Below, piece after piece: positions 23,201 to 43,675 of a stretch of 64,000 bases of DNA. The position numbers and the translations under genes are program-made. The stretch spans positions 39,693,550-39,757,549 of the forward strand of contig OZ007571.1 in NCBI GenBank assembly GCA_963931925.1. Direction: 5' to 3'. The notes under the pieces are model-generated. The model saw only the letters and a program-made list of their open reading frames with translations, did no database searches and was not told where the DNA came from. Source of the DNA: Onchidella celtica. Lineage: Eukaryota > Mollusca > Gastropoda > Systellommatophora > Onchidiidae. Each line of letters starts with the position of its first letter. The stretch's first letter is position 1.

Positions 23201-26200
23201 CAGATACCGTAAAATTATCTTGGGTGAGAAAATTCTCTTAGCAGGCAATGTAAGAACTTTATACAGAAGACTGTGTAATCATTTAGGTTTTGATGCCTCT
23301 GATGATATGCCACCAAGGAAGCGAGCCCGTCCACAGTGATGGATACATTATTCAACTTTTCCTGACTCTTACCCCTTAGTCTGAAATAAATTCATGGCAG
23401 TTGTAATTTGTATGCTTATCTTACTGCTCTCAAATTTCAATTACAGGAAAGACAGAAAAAATACATGTATGTGTGAATTGAATACTTAGGCTGTAAATAA
23501 GTCATATTTTGCCTGATTTTTAATAGAAAACTATGTTGTCAATGTATTACTGTTCCTTCTATCAAAAAATGAATAGCAGAGAACTAACAGTAACAGCATA
23601 GTTGTACAATTATTTGTTAGCATATTTTGGTATAAATTGGTGTTTCAGTGTCTCGTGGTCTTGTTTACTCTTCAGTTATTGAGTGTCAAGCATTCAAGTT
23701 TGCTAATAACTTGGTAAATTCACTTGCAATCCAAAAAAGAGTGCCAGAAATGGATACCTTGCCCCAAAAAACAGGTTCATGCAAAGTTTCATGCATGTAT
23801 CTTAATTTTTGCAATTTTTATGTTGAAAATTGTGTTTTCGTCAAATTTTTTTCCAAATGGCCGTTTTGCCTGCTCAACAAATTTTGTAAAGCAATAATTC
23901 AGAGAATATTCATACTATCTGTCCAAAAAAAATTGGGCTTTCACACTGTTACTCTGACTTTACTCAGAAGGAATTTCTGGAGATTTGTATGGAAAACACT
24001 AGATTTATGAACCTGTAAAAATCACATTTTTAGCTTTTTGGTTCGAATTCGTATAAAAAATTATGTTATTTTTCTCAATTTTTACATGGTTTTTAAATAA
24101 ACAAGATCAAGACCTACTTATTCTTTCTCATTTTTCTGCATTTATTTACATATGTCATTGGAATGCATGTAAAATAACACAGTTTCGTTTGTTATTGTGA
24201 GTTCTACAGTACCGCAAACATGGGACATCGCAGCTTTGAAAATCGAGTATGAAAATTCTAAGTCAAAAAATAATTTTAAAATTCATAACTTTTTTATTTC
24301 TTAACCGATTTTGATGATTTAAAAACTGGGATTCATGTTTTCTTGAGCACTATCTGAATCAGTTAAAAAATACTGCGTTTTAATGAAATGGAAAATTAGT
24401 TTGGGATACCTACTGTAAGATAAATATGCACTTCCGGTCGAGGAGACGACGCTTTTTCTGAGAGCTCCAAATTTACACCCCCCTTTTGATGAATTTACCA
24501 ATTTTTAATACGTATATTATACCAACAGTGTTTTCACTGTACTTTTATATGAATTGGAAGTGAATGGGAATTATAATTTGACTAAATTTTTAATCTCTTG
24601 GTCCCAGATTGTGATTATAACTGGAAGGTAAGGGTGGACTGAAAAGTTCCAATATGGCGACCGCTTGTGCCGGTGGGAAGTCCACGTCTTGTGCCATTAT
24701 TAAGAGTGAGATAGTGAGATAGTGAGATCTCTCCTCTTAATGTCGATAAGTTTATTGTTCACCGTTTTAGTATATAGATCTAGACCAGAACTGTATTCAC
24801 TTGGATGTAGATGGGATATTAGATCTAGATCTAAACATGAGGCTAATTATAACAACTGGAAATTTAGTGTTGTCAACTCGCCTAAATCCAGGACCTCATT
24901 AATAAACACCTGGTCTGTCCTCGGACAGAAAAGTAGATATAGATCTAGAACCAGTCCGAAATTTAGGCTAAATAGTTCTTCAAATACAATGAACATCTCT
25001 CTGGTATTGTTCTTACTACTGTCATTATCGGGTGACGTGGAGCTCAACCCTGGACCCCAGACTAGATTCCCCCCGTGCCCCGTTTGCCTTAAAAAATGTG
25101 CCTGGAAAACGAGGGCCATCGCATGTGATAGTTGTGACCGCTGGTACCACATTGACTGTATGGGAATAAACTCAGTAATGTATGAAACACTGGGCAATAG
25201 CAGTGCCGCATGGGAATGTATCCAGTGTGGTATGCCAAATTTTAGTTCCAGCTTATTCACTGATTTTCAATTAAACTTAGACTGTAGTAGATCAAGATCC
25301 CACAATAGTTTTGATATCTTACAACATTTAGATACTAATAAAAGTAACACAGAAATACCAATCTTTGAACCAAAATATTCGTCAACCCCACACCCCAAAT
25401 CCAAGAAAAAAGAGCCAGCCAAAGAGAAAACCACGTTCAGAACCCAGGTTATAAATTTTCAAAGCATTTGGAACAAGAAAGAAGAACTGAGCTCATTTTT
25501 GAACGAAACTAAACCTGACGTAATCATCGGAACAGAAACATGGCTAAACGAAAATATAAAAACCAGTGAAATTTCAATTAATGATGATTATGAAATCTAC
25601 AGAAATGATAGGAAGAAGAGAAGGGGAGGTGGGGTGTTGATAGCAGTGAAGAAGAACTTAGTGAAAAAATACCTAGTGAGGAAGCAGGAGAAACTGTTCT
25701 CTGTAAGATTAGAGTGCAGGGTAAACCTCCTCTTGTTGTGGGTGCAGTCTATCGACCTCCTGGTAGTGACTTGGAAACTAGTAAGAACATTTGTAATGAA
25801 CTTCTCAGTGCCTACCAAAAGAACAAAAAGGCTACCATCTGGATAGGAGGAGATTTCAATTTACCTGATATAAACTGGGAAGAAGGAAATGTGAAGAGTT
25901 GCCAAAACTTAAGAGAAATAAATGACCAGTGCTGCGGATATAGGCCTAGAGCAAGCAGTAAAAGAGACCACTCGAGGAGATGCACTGTTAGACCTATTCT
26001 TTACTAATTTCCCTAACCTTACAAGAGAGATCAAAATACTTCCTGGACTAGGGGACCATGACATAGTCCAGATTGATTCAGAACTGAAACCCTTTAAGAA
26101 AAGACCTATTAGGCGACAGATTTACCTATGGAATCAGACAGACGAAAATAATTTGAAAAGGGAGGCAGCAACTTTTGGCACTTTTTTCATGAAATACCAC

Positions 26201-28623
26201 TCTTCAAAAACTGAGGCAAACAAACTCTGGGACTGTATCAAGTTAAATTTGAACATGATCATGGAAAATGTCCCAACAAAAATGTCATCCACAAAAATTC
26301 ACCAACCCTGGATAAATACTTTAACGAAAAGATTAGTACGGAAAAAATATAAATGGTTAAAAAAAATGAAACAGTGCAACTCCGAACGAGTGAAAAACAA
26401 ATATCTAGAAATTAAAAGATTGACACAGAAAGAATGCCGGGAAGCTCATAATAATTATATCCATGAGATGATAAGTGATTCATCTGATAACAGTAAAAAA
26501 CTTTGGAGATATGTGAAAAGTAAAAATAAAGAAAACTTAGGAGTAGCCGCACTGAACGATGAGAGAGGGCACCCACAGCAAGATGCCCAAAAAAGAGCCA
26601 ATATCTTAAATACTCAATTTTGTAAGGTCTTTTCCGACCCAGGGGGAGTCTTCTCGGGAGAGCTGAGTGATGCCAAACTGCCGGATATGGATGAAATATT
26701 TGTCACAGAAAATGGAGTACTGAAACTTTTGGAAAACCTTAACGAAAATAAAGCTACAGGGCCTGATGGAATTCCCGCCAAATTACTGAAACTCTGTGCC
26801 AAGGAAATTGCCCCTGTTTACACTTTGTTATTTAGAGCTTCAATTGAACAAGGAAAAATACCGGAAGACTGGAAAAAAGCAAATGTAGTACCCATTTTTA
26901 AGAAAGGAAATAGAGCTAGTCCTGAAAATTATAGACCAGTCTCCCTGACATCAATATCTTGTATACCAGCATCATGAAGCATCTCGAGAAACACTCAGTT
27001 TTAACACATGTACAGCATGGTTTTAGAAAACACAGGTCGTGTGAGTCCCAGCTGGTCACAACTTGCAATGATTTTGTTAATAACTTGAATAACAACAGGC
27101 AGACTGATACCATCTTATTAGATTTCAGTAAAGCCTTCGATAAAGTGCACCATGCTAGTCTCTTGACTAAACTAAACCATTATGGAGTTAGAAACAGTAC
27201 TTTGAAGTGGATTAAGTCTTTCTTAGAAAATAGAACACAGATAGTCGTCATTGATGGAAAGTCATCCAATCCTGCAGCTGTTCTCTCGGGAGTACCCCAG
27301 GGTACTGTAATGGGCCCCTTACTATTCCTAGTTTATATTAACGATATGCCAAGTAAGATCTCTCCAGGCACTAAATTACGACTGTTTGCTGATGATAGCC
27401 TCCTCTATAGAACAATAAACTCAAAAGAAGATACGGAAATTTTACAGAAAGATCTAGACAGTCTACAAAAATGGGAGAGGGACTGGCGTATGGAATTCCA
27501 CCCCAATAAATGCCAAGTCCTGAGAATTTCAAATAAAAAACACAACATCACCTCAGACTACTTTATACACGACGAAAAATTGAGCGAAACACATGAGGCT
27601 AAATATTTGGGAGTTACATTGGACAGAAAACTTACATGGAACCAACACATTAATAACACATGTAACAAAGCAAACGGTATACTAGCATTTCTAAAAAGGA
27701 ACATCTCTAACTGCGATAGGAAAGTAAAAGAAAAATGCTATAACACCTTTGTGAGGCCCTCCCCAGAGTATGGCTGCAGTGTCTGGGACCCCCACTGTCG
27801 AATAAACATAGACCAACTGGAAAGGGTCCAGAGGAGAGCTGCCCGCTTTGTGACAAATGACTATACTAGAAGTAGTAGTGTAAATAAAATGATGAGAGAC
27901 CTCGAGTGGACACCATTAGAAGAGAGGAGAGCAAAAAACAAAGTAAAAATATTTTATAAAGGCAGGGAAGGAAATATCCATATCCCACTGAACCACCTCA
28001 CCATTAATACCAGAGGCAACAGAAGGAATAATATAAAATATAACATCCCAAGCTCACGGGTTAACAGCCATCTTTATTCTTTTTACCCTAATGTCATCAG
28101 GATGTGGAACAACCTCCCGGCAGAAGTCCAAACACTATCGTCTGCAACAACTTTCGACAATGAATTTAAGAACATTATTATCCGTTGCAGCTACTATTGT
28201 AATTAAAGTGCGGTTTGTATTTCTGTGCACAATCTGGAAACCAAGAGATATTTATACCAGAGTTATATATACAAAAGACTTTATACAACTAATATATTTT
28301 TAAATGGTCTTAACATCTATGTAAGATTTTACCCTGTTTTTAGCCTCAGAGGAGCGACGTTGAGTCGCATATACTATAGTGCAGTTGGGGAATCGTCTTA
28401 TAGACGAACCAACTATAAAAGAAGAAGAAGAAGAAGAAGATAAAAGTAAAATCACTTTGATTATTTGACAGGTATCAAGAAGGTGAAGGATGACCAGTAT
28501 CTGCCATTTGCCAAAGAGATGTTTGGTGCTCAGACAGTGTGTAGCATGCAGCTTTGCAACATGACACGGAAGAGGGAGGATGGCTACTATTTTGTGGAAC
28601 ATGAAGTTTTCTTTTGCAAGTGA
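5252..28623 (+). CDS. AKAP7: AKAP7-like protein with 2H phosphoesterase domain
   Basis: Seven exons: 5252-5501, 6531-6673, 7454-7588, 8867-9006, 15294-15457, 20159-20278, 28472-28623. All introns are GT-AG, the phases match, and the sum is 1104 nt, giving 367 aa. Residues 1-131 form a poorly conserved, lysine-rich N-terminus with a likely nuclear-localisation run at about 112-131 (KHKHGKKETSKKELKQGKKK). The central domain matches AKAP7 (AKAP18) gamma: PNYFIAVQVTN at 164-174, first HxT at 207-209 (FHLTLMVM), second HxT at 302-304 (PHLTLMKF), and the end motif NGYYxxE as DGYYFVEHE. The two HxT motifs define the 2H fold, which in mammalian AKAP7 binds AMP and cleaves 2-5A. The protein stops right after this domain, so the C-terminal amphipathic helix that binds the PKA regulatory subunit in vertebrates is absent. 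Start chosen at ATGGCGG (5252); an ATG at 5242 is out of frame. Introns 4-6 are swollen by transposons. Confidence 0.9.
5502..8866 (+). other. AKAP7 introns 1-3 (with small exons 2 and 3)
   Basis: Introns 5502-6530, 6674-7453 and 7589-8866 hold no recognisable element ends or domains. They are AT-rich with oligo-T runs. Small open frames here (for example 6807-7073 and 8303-8518) extend through stop-rich intron sequence and have no motif. Confidence 0.6.
10698..13941 (-). mobile_element. Apparently full-length RTE-type LINE
   Basis: The element is bounded by a perfect 13-bp duplication, CTGCTTTCGTTCA, at 10685-10697 and 13942-13954. It carries one long ORF, a 5' leader of about 240 bp and a very short 3' UTR ending in a (GAT)n microsatellite (10698-10711). 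A single APE-RT ORF with a tiny 3' UTR and simple-repeat tail is typical of the RTE clade. The target site is the 3' tail of the older Jockey-like copy. Confidence 0.93.
10719..13700 (-). CDS. RTE ORF: AP-endonuclease plus reverse transcriptase, intact
   Basis: The frame encodes 993 aa from ATG 13700; the frame is open a little further upstream, but only a non-ATG codon precedes it. The N-terminal apurinic-type endonuclease that nicks the target (about residues 23-270) has ASWNVRSM at 26, SETRW at 57, GDANAKIG at 166 and SDHHML at 261, so the catalytic Asn/Glu/Asp/His set is present. Reverse transcriptase (about 500-780) has DYEKAFDS at 637, GVRQGCLLSPFLF near 693 and the active-site box as CADD at 737-740 instead of YADD or FADD. 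The C-terminus has the Arg-rich GKRSRGRPRGTW segment common in this clade. There is no stop or frameshift, so the copy could be active or recently so. Such proteins are often mislabelled craniofacial development protein 2-like. Confidence 0.93.
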   Translation of the reverse strand: MKDNGQSRKDSTGLTAPSSNKSLRIASWNVRSMYEAGKSAQVTMEMRRYRLHILGVSETRWIQSGLKQLNSGEKILYSGREDKKHTEGVAIILSKHAQRSLRGWEPYGRRIILASFTTKNKNINMNIVQIYAPTNEATDEDKDDFYNQLQEIVDTLPRKDVNIIMGDANAKIGQDNTGYEDIMGCNALGQMNENGERFASFCAFNSYVIGGSVFPHKRIHKATWISPDGVTENQIDHFCITRRFRRSLEDVIVQRGADVGSDHHMLLARLKLRLKKQGTRAGTKRRKFQVSLLDGDKKEEFQLTLRNRFKPLVDLEETVDLETHWAKIKGVFTSTCQDVLGEKKVEHKEWISQKSLDLIRIRRDLKEQVNASRTRSSRVGNQEEYRASAKEVKKSIKKDKEEFIGMLAEKAEKAATGGHMRILYQTTKTLAGKYGKPEVPVKDYNRMAIFGKEAQAKRWIEHFNSLLNRPPPSNPPDILPARNDLPISCDPPTKAEINDAIKQLNRGKAAGPDQIPPEALKADAAGAAEGLHSLFSRSWIGGKFPKDWKEGHLVKLSKKGDLSNCSNYRGITLLSIPGKVFNRIILKRIQNATDPKLREEQAGFRSNRSTTDQIATLRIIVEQSLEWNSQLIVNFLDYEKAFDSIDRETLWRILRHYGIPEKMVNLIKSMYEGTSCRVVHDGELTDSFDIKTGVRQGCLLSPFLFVLVIDWLMKETTSGGRNGIQWTPWTQLDDLDCADDLALLSHTHDQMQAKTTALNKISESIGLRIHPAKSKVLKIVAPPSAQVRVGDQPLEDVESFCYLGSIIDNKGGTEAEVKARIGKAQAAFTSLSKIWRTKDISLKTKLRIFNSNVKSVLLYGCETWNASQACIKRIQVFINRCLRKLLKIRWTDKVSNEIVWKRTRQSPVREEIGRRRWRWIGHTLRRPGNSITKKVLDWNPQGKRSRGRPRGTWRRARENDVQRSGKTWNNVKRLAHDREGWKVFVGGLYPDPG
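14572..14910 (+). repeat. Two-copy tandem repeat, period about 168 bp
   Basis: Unit 1 starts AATCGCctATCTGGTC at 14572 and unit 2 starts AATCGCacATCTGGTC at 14740. Both continue through TTTTCCTACTT, the CTACaCTTTT block and GAACTTCATTCAAAGTTTGCA. The repeat lies inside the Harbinger-like element, right of the nested LINEs. Confidence 0.85.
15554..18552 (+). mobile_element. piggyBac-like DNA transposon, 3.0 kb
   Basis: Terminal inverted repeats are CTCTCAAACGTTTTCT at 15554 and, reverse-complemented at the right end, CCCTCAAACGTTTTTT. The left flank is TTAA (15550-15553), the obligatory piggyBac target; the right flank is CTAA (18553-18556), one transition away. Inside is a complete two-exon transposase in the same orientation as AKAP7. 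The element lies in AKAP7 intron 5. Confidence 0.85.
15831..17968 (+). CDS. piggyBac transposase, intact, two exons
   Basis: Exons 15831-15970 and 16420-17968; the intron is GT-AG with a clear phase-2 junction, and the product is 562 aa. Exon 1 encodes a strongly acidic N-terminus (SSDEE, IEEEESDSSDEE), common in PGBD-type proteins. The DDE_Tnp_1_7 core carries the catalytic Asp triad: D223 in SIDERMV, D302 in LFVDNFYTS, and D417 and D420 in NMGGVDKSDQL. Residues about 530-555 form a Cys-rich C-terminal finger (CKKCYSEY, YCSVCNVFLC). It cuts and pastes at TTAA. No stop or frameshift is visible, so the copy may be functional or recently so. Exon 2 can be read 38 bp upstream to an ATG at 16382, but that lies in the intron. 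Confidence 0.92.
18557..20158 (+). other. Remainder of AKAP7 intron 5
   Basis: Right part of the TA-flanked element (to 19805), then ordinary AT-rich intron up to the acceptor before exon 6 (20159). No coding signal recognised; GCTTAATATGATTT occurs near 18703 and again near 19727. Confidence 0.5.
21074..24414 (+). mobile_element. Unclassified TIR DNA transposon, 3.34 kb
   Basis: A 17-bp perfect terminal inverted repeat, AGTAGGTATCCCAAACT, starts at 21074 and, in inverted form, ends at 24414. GTA flanks both ends (21071-21073 and 24415-24417), suggesting a 3-bp target duplication. Between them lies a broken gene whose product has a transposase-like CxxH motif. The TIR does not start CAG as in hAT, and a 3-bp duplication does not fit hAT (8 bp), so the superfamily is unresolved. 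Located in AKAP7 intron 6. Confidence 0.75.
21566..23339 (+). pseudogene. Decayed transposase-like gene of unknown superfamily
   Basis: Pieces in three frames form one protein: 21566-21949, a frameshift in an A-run near 21935, a premature TAA at about 22052, continuation to 22886, a shift into another frame (LNMWKRNRTATWLQKQ), and a final shift to 22932-23339. Motifs in order: MSDRAAVMKSFD (Asp in the RNase H-fold style), CNAHFVLGLAQ (C-x2-H, reminiscent of hAT CxxH), TNLTGERIFGDFDFD, then a Lys/Glu-rich coiled coil and an ending IRYRKIILGEKIL..PRKRARPQ. I have a memory of similar uncharacterised proteins repeated in invertebrate genomes but cannot name the family. Confidence 0.7.
24740..28206 (+). 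pseudogene. CR1-like polyprotein, three frame breaks
   Basis: Met at 24740, or internal Met at 24989. Order of parts: hydrophobic leader and 2A-type motif (GDVELNPGP, to 25057), PHD-type zinc finger (CPVCLKKC, CDSCDRWYHIDC, WECIQCG), endonuclease (PDVIIGTETWL, GAVYRPP, GGDFNLPDINW, GLGDHDIVQ), RT (LLDFSKAFDKVHH, SGVPQGTVMGPLLFLVYIND, RLFADDSLLYR) and a CR1/L2-type C-terminus (RRAARFV, MWNNLPAEV). Frame changes fall near 25700, 25920 and 26960, the last with an apparent small deletion in RT. The protein is therefore not expressible as a whole, but the 5' part is open for over 900 nt. Confidence 0.88.
24989..25057 (+). other. Hydrophobic leader plus 2A-type ribosome-skipping motif
   Basis: From the ATG at 24989 the reading is MNISLVLFLLLSLSG followed by DVELNPGP. 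The last eight residues fit the 2A consensus D-V/I-E-x-N-P-G-P, with the skipped bond between G (25052-25054) and P (25055-25057). 2A-like sequences are known at the N-termini of APE-type LINE ORFs in several marine invertebrates, where some double as signal sequences. The preceding stretch here is a plausible signal peptide core. Confidence 0.85.
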
Positions 28624-29437
28624 AGAAAAGACTGTCACAAGGTGCCATAATCCCTAAGAACATGTAATTCACTCTTTGTCTGTAGATCTCATGATGTCAA
28701 CAAATTATGAAATCTTTTTTGAGATATTTTCTGAAGTGTTCAGTTCGCAATTTGCAGGATATGAAACTGCCTCAGTGATAAGCCGGTTAGAATGTAATAA
28801 GGTTGAAATGGTTTACTGCAATTACTTTATAAATCCTGAAAATTATTTTCCAATTGCAGTTTACTCTTGCCAAGAATTGTTCATAATTTCAGAAGTCTGA
28901 AGGCCATGTTTTTTTGTGGTAAAAGTGTGCCATTATTGTTTTCTCTAAAGTATTCTTTGTGAATGCATTATGACATATTGTAATACTGGTAACAGCTTTT
29001 CCAACAAGGCAAATGCTATGAACAAAATGAATCTTGTCTGATGAACTTAAGATGAGCAGTTCATGCAGTAAAATTTTGTTTACCTTTGAGGAAGCTCTTG
29101 AAGTATGTAGAGATACAGCCTTGCTACTCCAGTGCCAAAAACAGATTAGTCAAGTGTTAATTTGTCCTGTGCCTTTTTGCGCAATAATGAAATATTTGGC
29201 AGCAAAATTTATATCTTCTTAATTCATGTACGAAGTATAAGTTGTATATTTTGAAACAAGAGTTTATGTACTAATACTAATAGTAATTGCATCTTAAATT
29301 TAGAATATTTAATTTTGGGGTTCGGTTATGGTATTTTTAATGTGATATGAGTTATGCTGCCGAAGATGCTCAAATGCTATGGTACAAATTATTTAAATTA
29401 TGCGTTTTCATTGTGGCATAATGCTTCATTGGGTATA
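28624..29437 (+). other. AKAP7 3' UTR region
   Basis: Downstream of the AKAP7 stop codon there is no further coding signal. The first good AATAAA outside a transposon is at 30115-30120, beyond the MITE at 29438-30042, so the transcript may read through that element. Confidence 0.5.
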
Positions 29438-30042
29438 CAGTACACCTCGAATCCAATGAACTTGGACTCAAAGAACACCTTGCCTTCAACGAATTGAGAA
29501 AAATCCCGTTTTTTTTCCTTCACTTACTTTATTAAATATCTTTTACCGAACGAACTAATCTCAGACCCACCCTCGGTTCCAACGAACCAGAAGTGTAGGC
29601 AAGCTCACAATAAATTGCTTGTCTACCTAGAAATCTATTTGAAATTCGAAATTCAAAAGGTCTGCTGTCGGCTGACAATAAATAAATAATTAATAAGTGT
29701 ACCGTAGGCTATATTATGCCATGTAATAGGGGTAGGGCAAGGTGTGGACACACAGGGAGAAAATTATGAACAGACAGAGGGGAGGGGGAAGGGGTGGCAG
29801 CCGTCGAACAGCCGATGCGTGGGAGAACATGATAAGGGATCAAAGAGACAAAGCCGCCAGAACTTGAATAGTGGGTGGGAAGGGTAAAGAGTGGTTGTAG
29901 GCCTATAGACAAGCAATGCGGGGCAAAGGGAAGGTTGTGGATAGAGGGGGGATTGGCTTGTGTAGAATTGGCTCCAACGAACCTTGCATCCAACGAACTT
30001 TTAAAAATGACCGAACTAGTTCGTTGAGTCCGAGTTCTACTG
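29438..30042 (+). mobile_element. pogo/Tigger-like MITE, 605 bp
   Basis: Ends CAGTACACCTCGAATCCAAT and (reverse complement of right end) CAGTAGAACTCGGACTCAAC match at about 19 of 25 positions and are flanked by TA (29436-29437 and 30043-30044). The phrase CCAACGAAC or CGAACT recurs inside. No ORF of note. TA target and CAG-starting TIRs fit pogo/Tigger non-autonomous elements. Confidence 0.75.
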
Positions 30043-30334
30043 TATTTGCTCACTAGTATTTTTTACATGCTTTCTATTTATTTATCATTTGTTAGGCGTG
30101 TCATAGTAAACCACAATAAAATAATGTCTTTCAATAAATTTCATTGTGTTGTGCAGTTGCTTTTGATGACCCATGATAAGGAAACTGCATCTTCGTCAGA
30201 AGAGCAACAGTGAAGCAATTGATTAGAGTAGTTTATTTCTTAATTGAGAGTTGTCAGTGTCAATGCTAAGTCGTTATTTTAATGGAAAACAATGAAAAAA
30301 AAGGAGCTATCATTCCCACGAAAAAGGGAGGTAT

Positions 30335-30340
30335 TTTATT
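30335..30340 (-). terminator. Candidate POLR2E polyadenylation signal
   Basis: AATAAA on the - strand about 295 nt after the POLR2E stop codon, and about 215 bp beyond the opposing + strand AATAAA at 30115-30120 that could serve AKAP7. Motif only. Confidence 0.45.
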
Positions 30341-30633
30341 TCCTGGCATAAATGACCAACAAATAACATTAGTGTCCTTGCTGACAACAAAATCCAATAC
30401 ACAAGCATTCCATCATACATTTTTTAAAGACATTTGTTACTGATACAAATATGCATACTGTTTAGCCATTAGACTGACTCAGATGCTTATTTTCAGACAG
30501 GAGTAACCTGCTGATGGAGTTAATTTCACTGAGATGTGTATGAAATGATGCTCATTCACAAGCCTTTCTAACTTTTAAACAATATCTAAGTCATAAAATG
30601 ATCAGTGATGATGAAGAGATGGATGAAAGGGTG

Positions 30634-42418
<11,785 letters not shown>

Positions 42419-43675
42419 GGAATATCATCTATGATAGGCACCACCTTCTTTCAGCTGAAAATAAACTCTATTATATTTTTACTCGGGATAGTAACGATGA
42501 TCTTTCCTCAGACTTCACCAGGTAAACATGAGACTGTCTCTGTTGAGAAATAGAAATTTAGATAGAGTTACCTACCATGGATACGTCAATAAAAGAGCCA
42601 ATTTAAGGCAAAGTGTAATTACTGTTTCTTTTTCAAAATCGAGATCGATGTTTCAAAGCTTAAATCAATATTAATTTTTAAAAAATGACGGTCACAAATA
42701 ATTTTCAACAACCATTGAAAATAGTGTTGAGATATAATTTACATGTGCGAAACTGACACCGTTTTCAATAAATCATGATTATGTAAACAAAAACGGCTTG
42801 GCTTTGAATACCTGATTCTCCTGATCCGGACATTTCTGCCCAAATCTCAGAACATACGGCGTACAGAGAACAAAATTAATTACACTTATATGCTTCCCCC
42901 ATTCCTAGCTTTAACCTTATACACATTTACCCCATTCCCAGCTTTAATCTTATCCTTTAGAGAAACCGCCTTAAAGGAATCTTTCTTCCAAGAAAGCCCA
43001 ATTCAATTTGCTCTGTCCATCTGAAAAAATCGGAGGATTTCATGTTTGTTAATGTTATACTGGGATGTTATCTATAACCTATCCGATGAGGTCTTTTGCA
43101 ATTACATTACGTGTTTTGTCAACCAACCTCAAAAATAGTTCATCTTTTGACTTATAATCGGTGCAATGTGAGCTTGAGAGCTAAGATTGCAGAATCGTTA
43201 AGCCCAAACTATCGTATGATTGATAAAGAGTTAATCACCGGGTGAATCAGAGTTCAGACCATAGGTGCTTCTCATTAAAAACATTTCAGTGTATTGGCCT
43301 GCACATGTCGTTTGGTCAGAGATGTTTACCATTAATGTTAATTTGATGTAAACTTCGTGACAGTAATACATGTAATTCTATTTTTTTTTAAATGTTTTAA
43401 AGGACCGTGGGGAAGGAGCGGCAATATTATGTTAGGGCCTACTTGTCTCACGAAAGTGAGTTGATGAACCCGCCAGGATTTGCACATTACATCAGTTCTC
43501 ATACAATTGACTCTCAGATAACGGGAATATAATTTTAAAAAACCAAACTCATGGCAGATTAACCAGGGAGGAGTTTCATGGAGTACATGTATTTCATGTA
43601 CAATCGTAGACACAGAAGCTACAGCTCAGTTGTCCGGACCAATAGACATTGGAAGAGGAGTGGTGTTCGCCCGTG
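42419..43675. promoter_or_regulatory. Shared divergent POLR2E / GPX4 upstream region
   Basis: The two start codons lie 1258 bp apart, head to head. No TATA box can be assigned with confidence. It should contain both 5' UTRs and promoters, by position only. Confidence 0.45.

Larger units (their letters stand above)
24425..28440 (+). mobile_element. CR1-like LINE with PHD finger, endonuclease, RT and GAA tail
   Basis: The element begins just after the unclassified transposon and ends in (GAA)n at 28421-28440. A candidate duplication, AAGATAAA, is seen at 24417-24424 and 28437-28444; the right copy merges with the tail, so it is only suggestive. It holds one long but frameshifted coding region and occupies the 3' half of AKAP7 intron 6, ending 31 bp before the last exon. 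Confidence 0.8.

Noticed and set aside
24989-25057. 2A motif as evidence of an integrated RNA virus
   Set aside because: It is followed by a PHD finger, APE endonuclease and LINE-type RT; 2A-like motifs are known in such LINEs.
43649-43675. Earlier TTG as GPX4 start
   Set aside because: Eukaryotic initiation at ATG 43676 is far more likely and gives a better mitochondrial leader.
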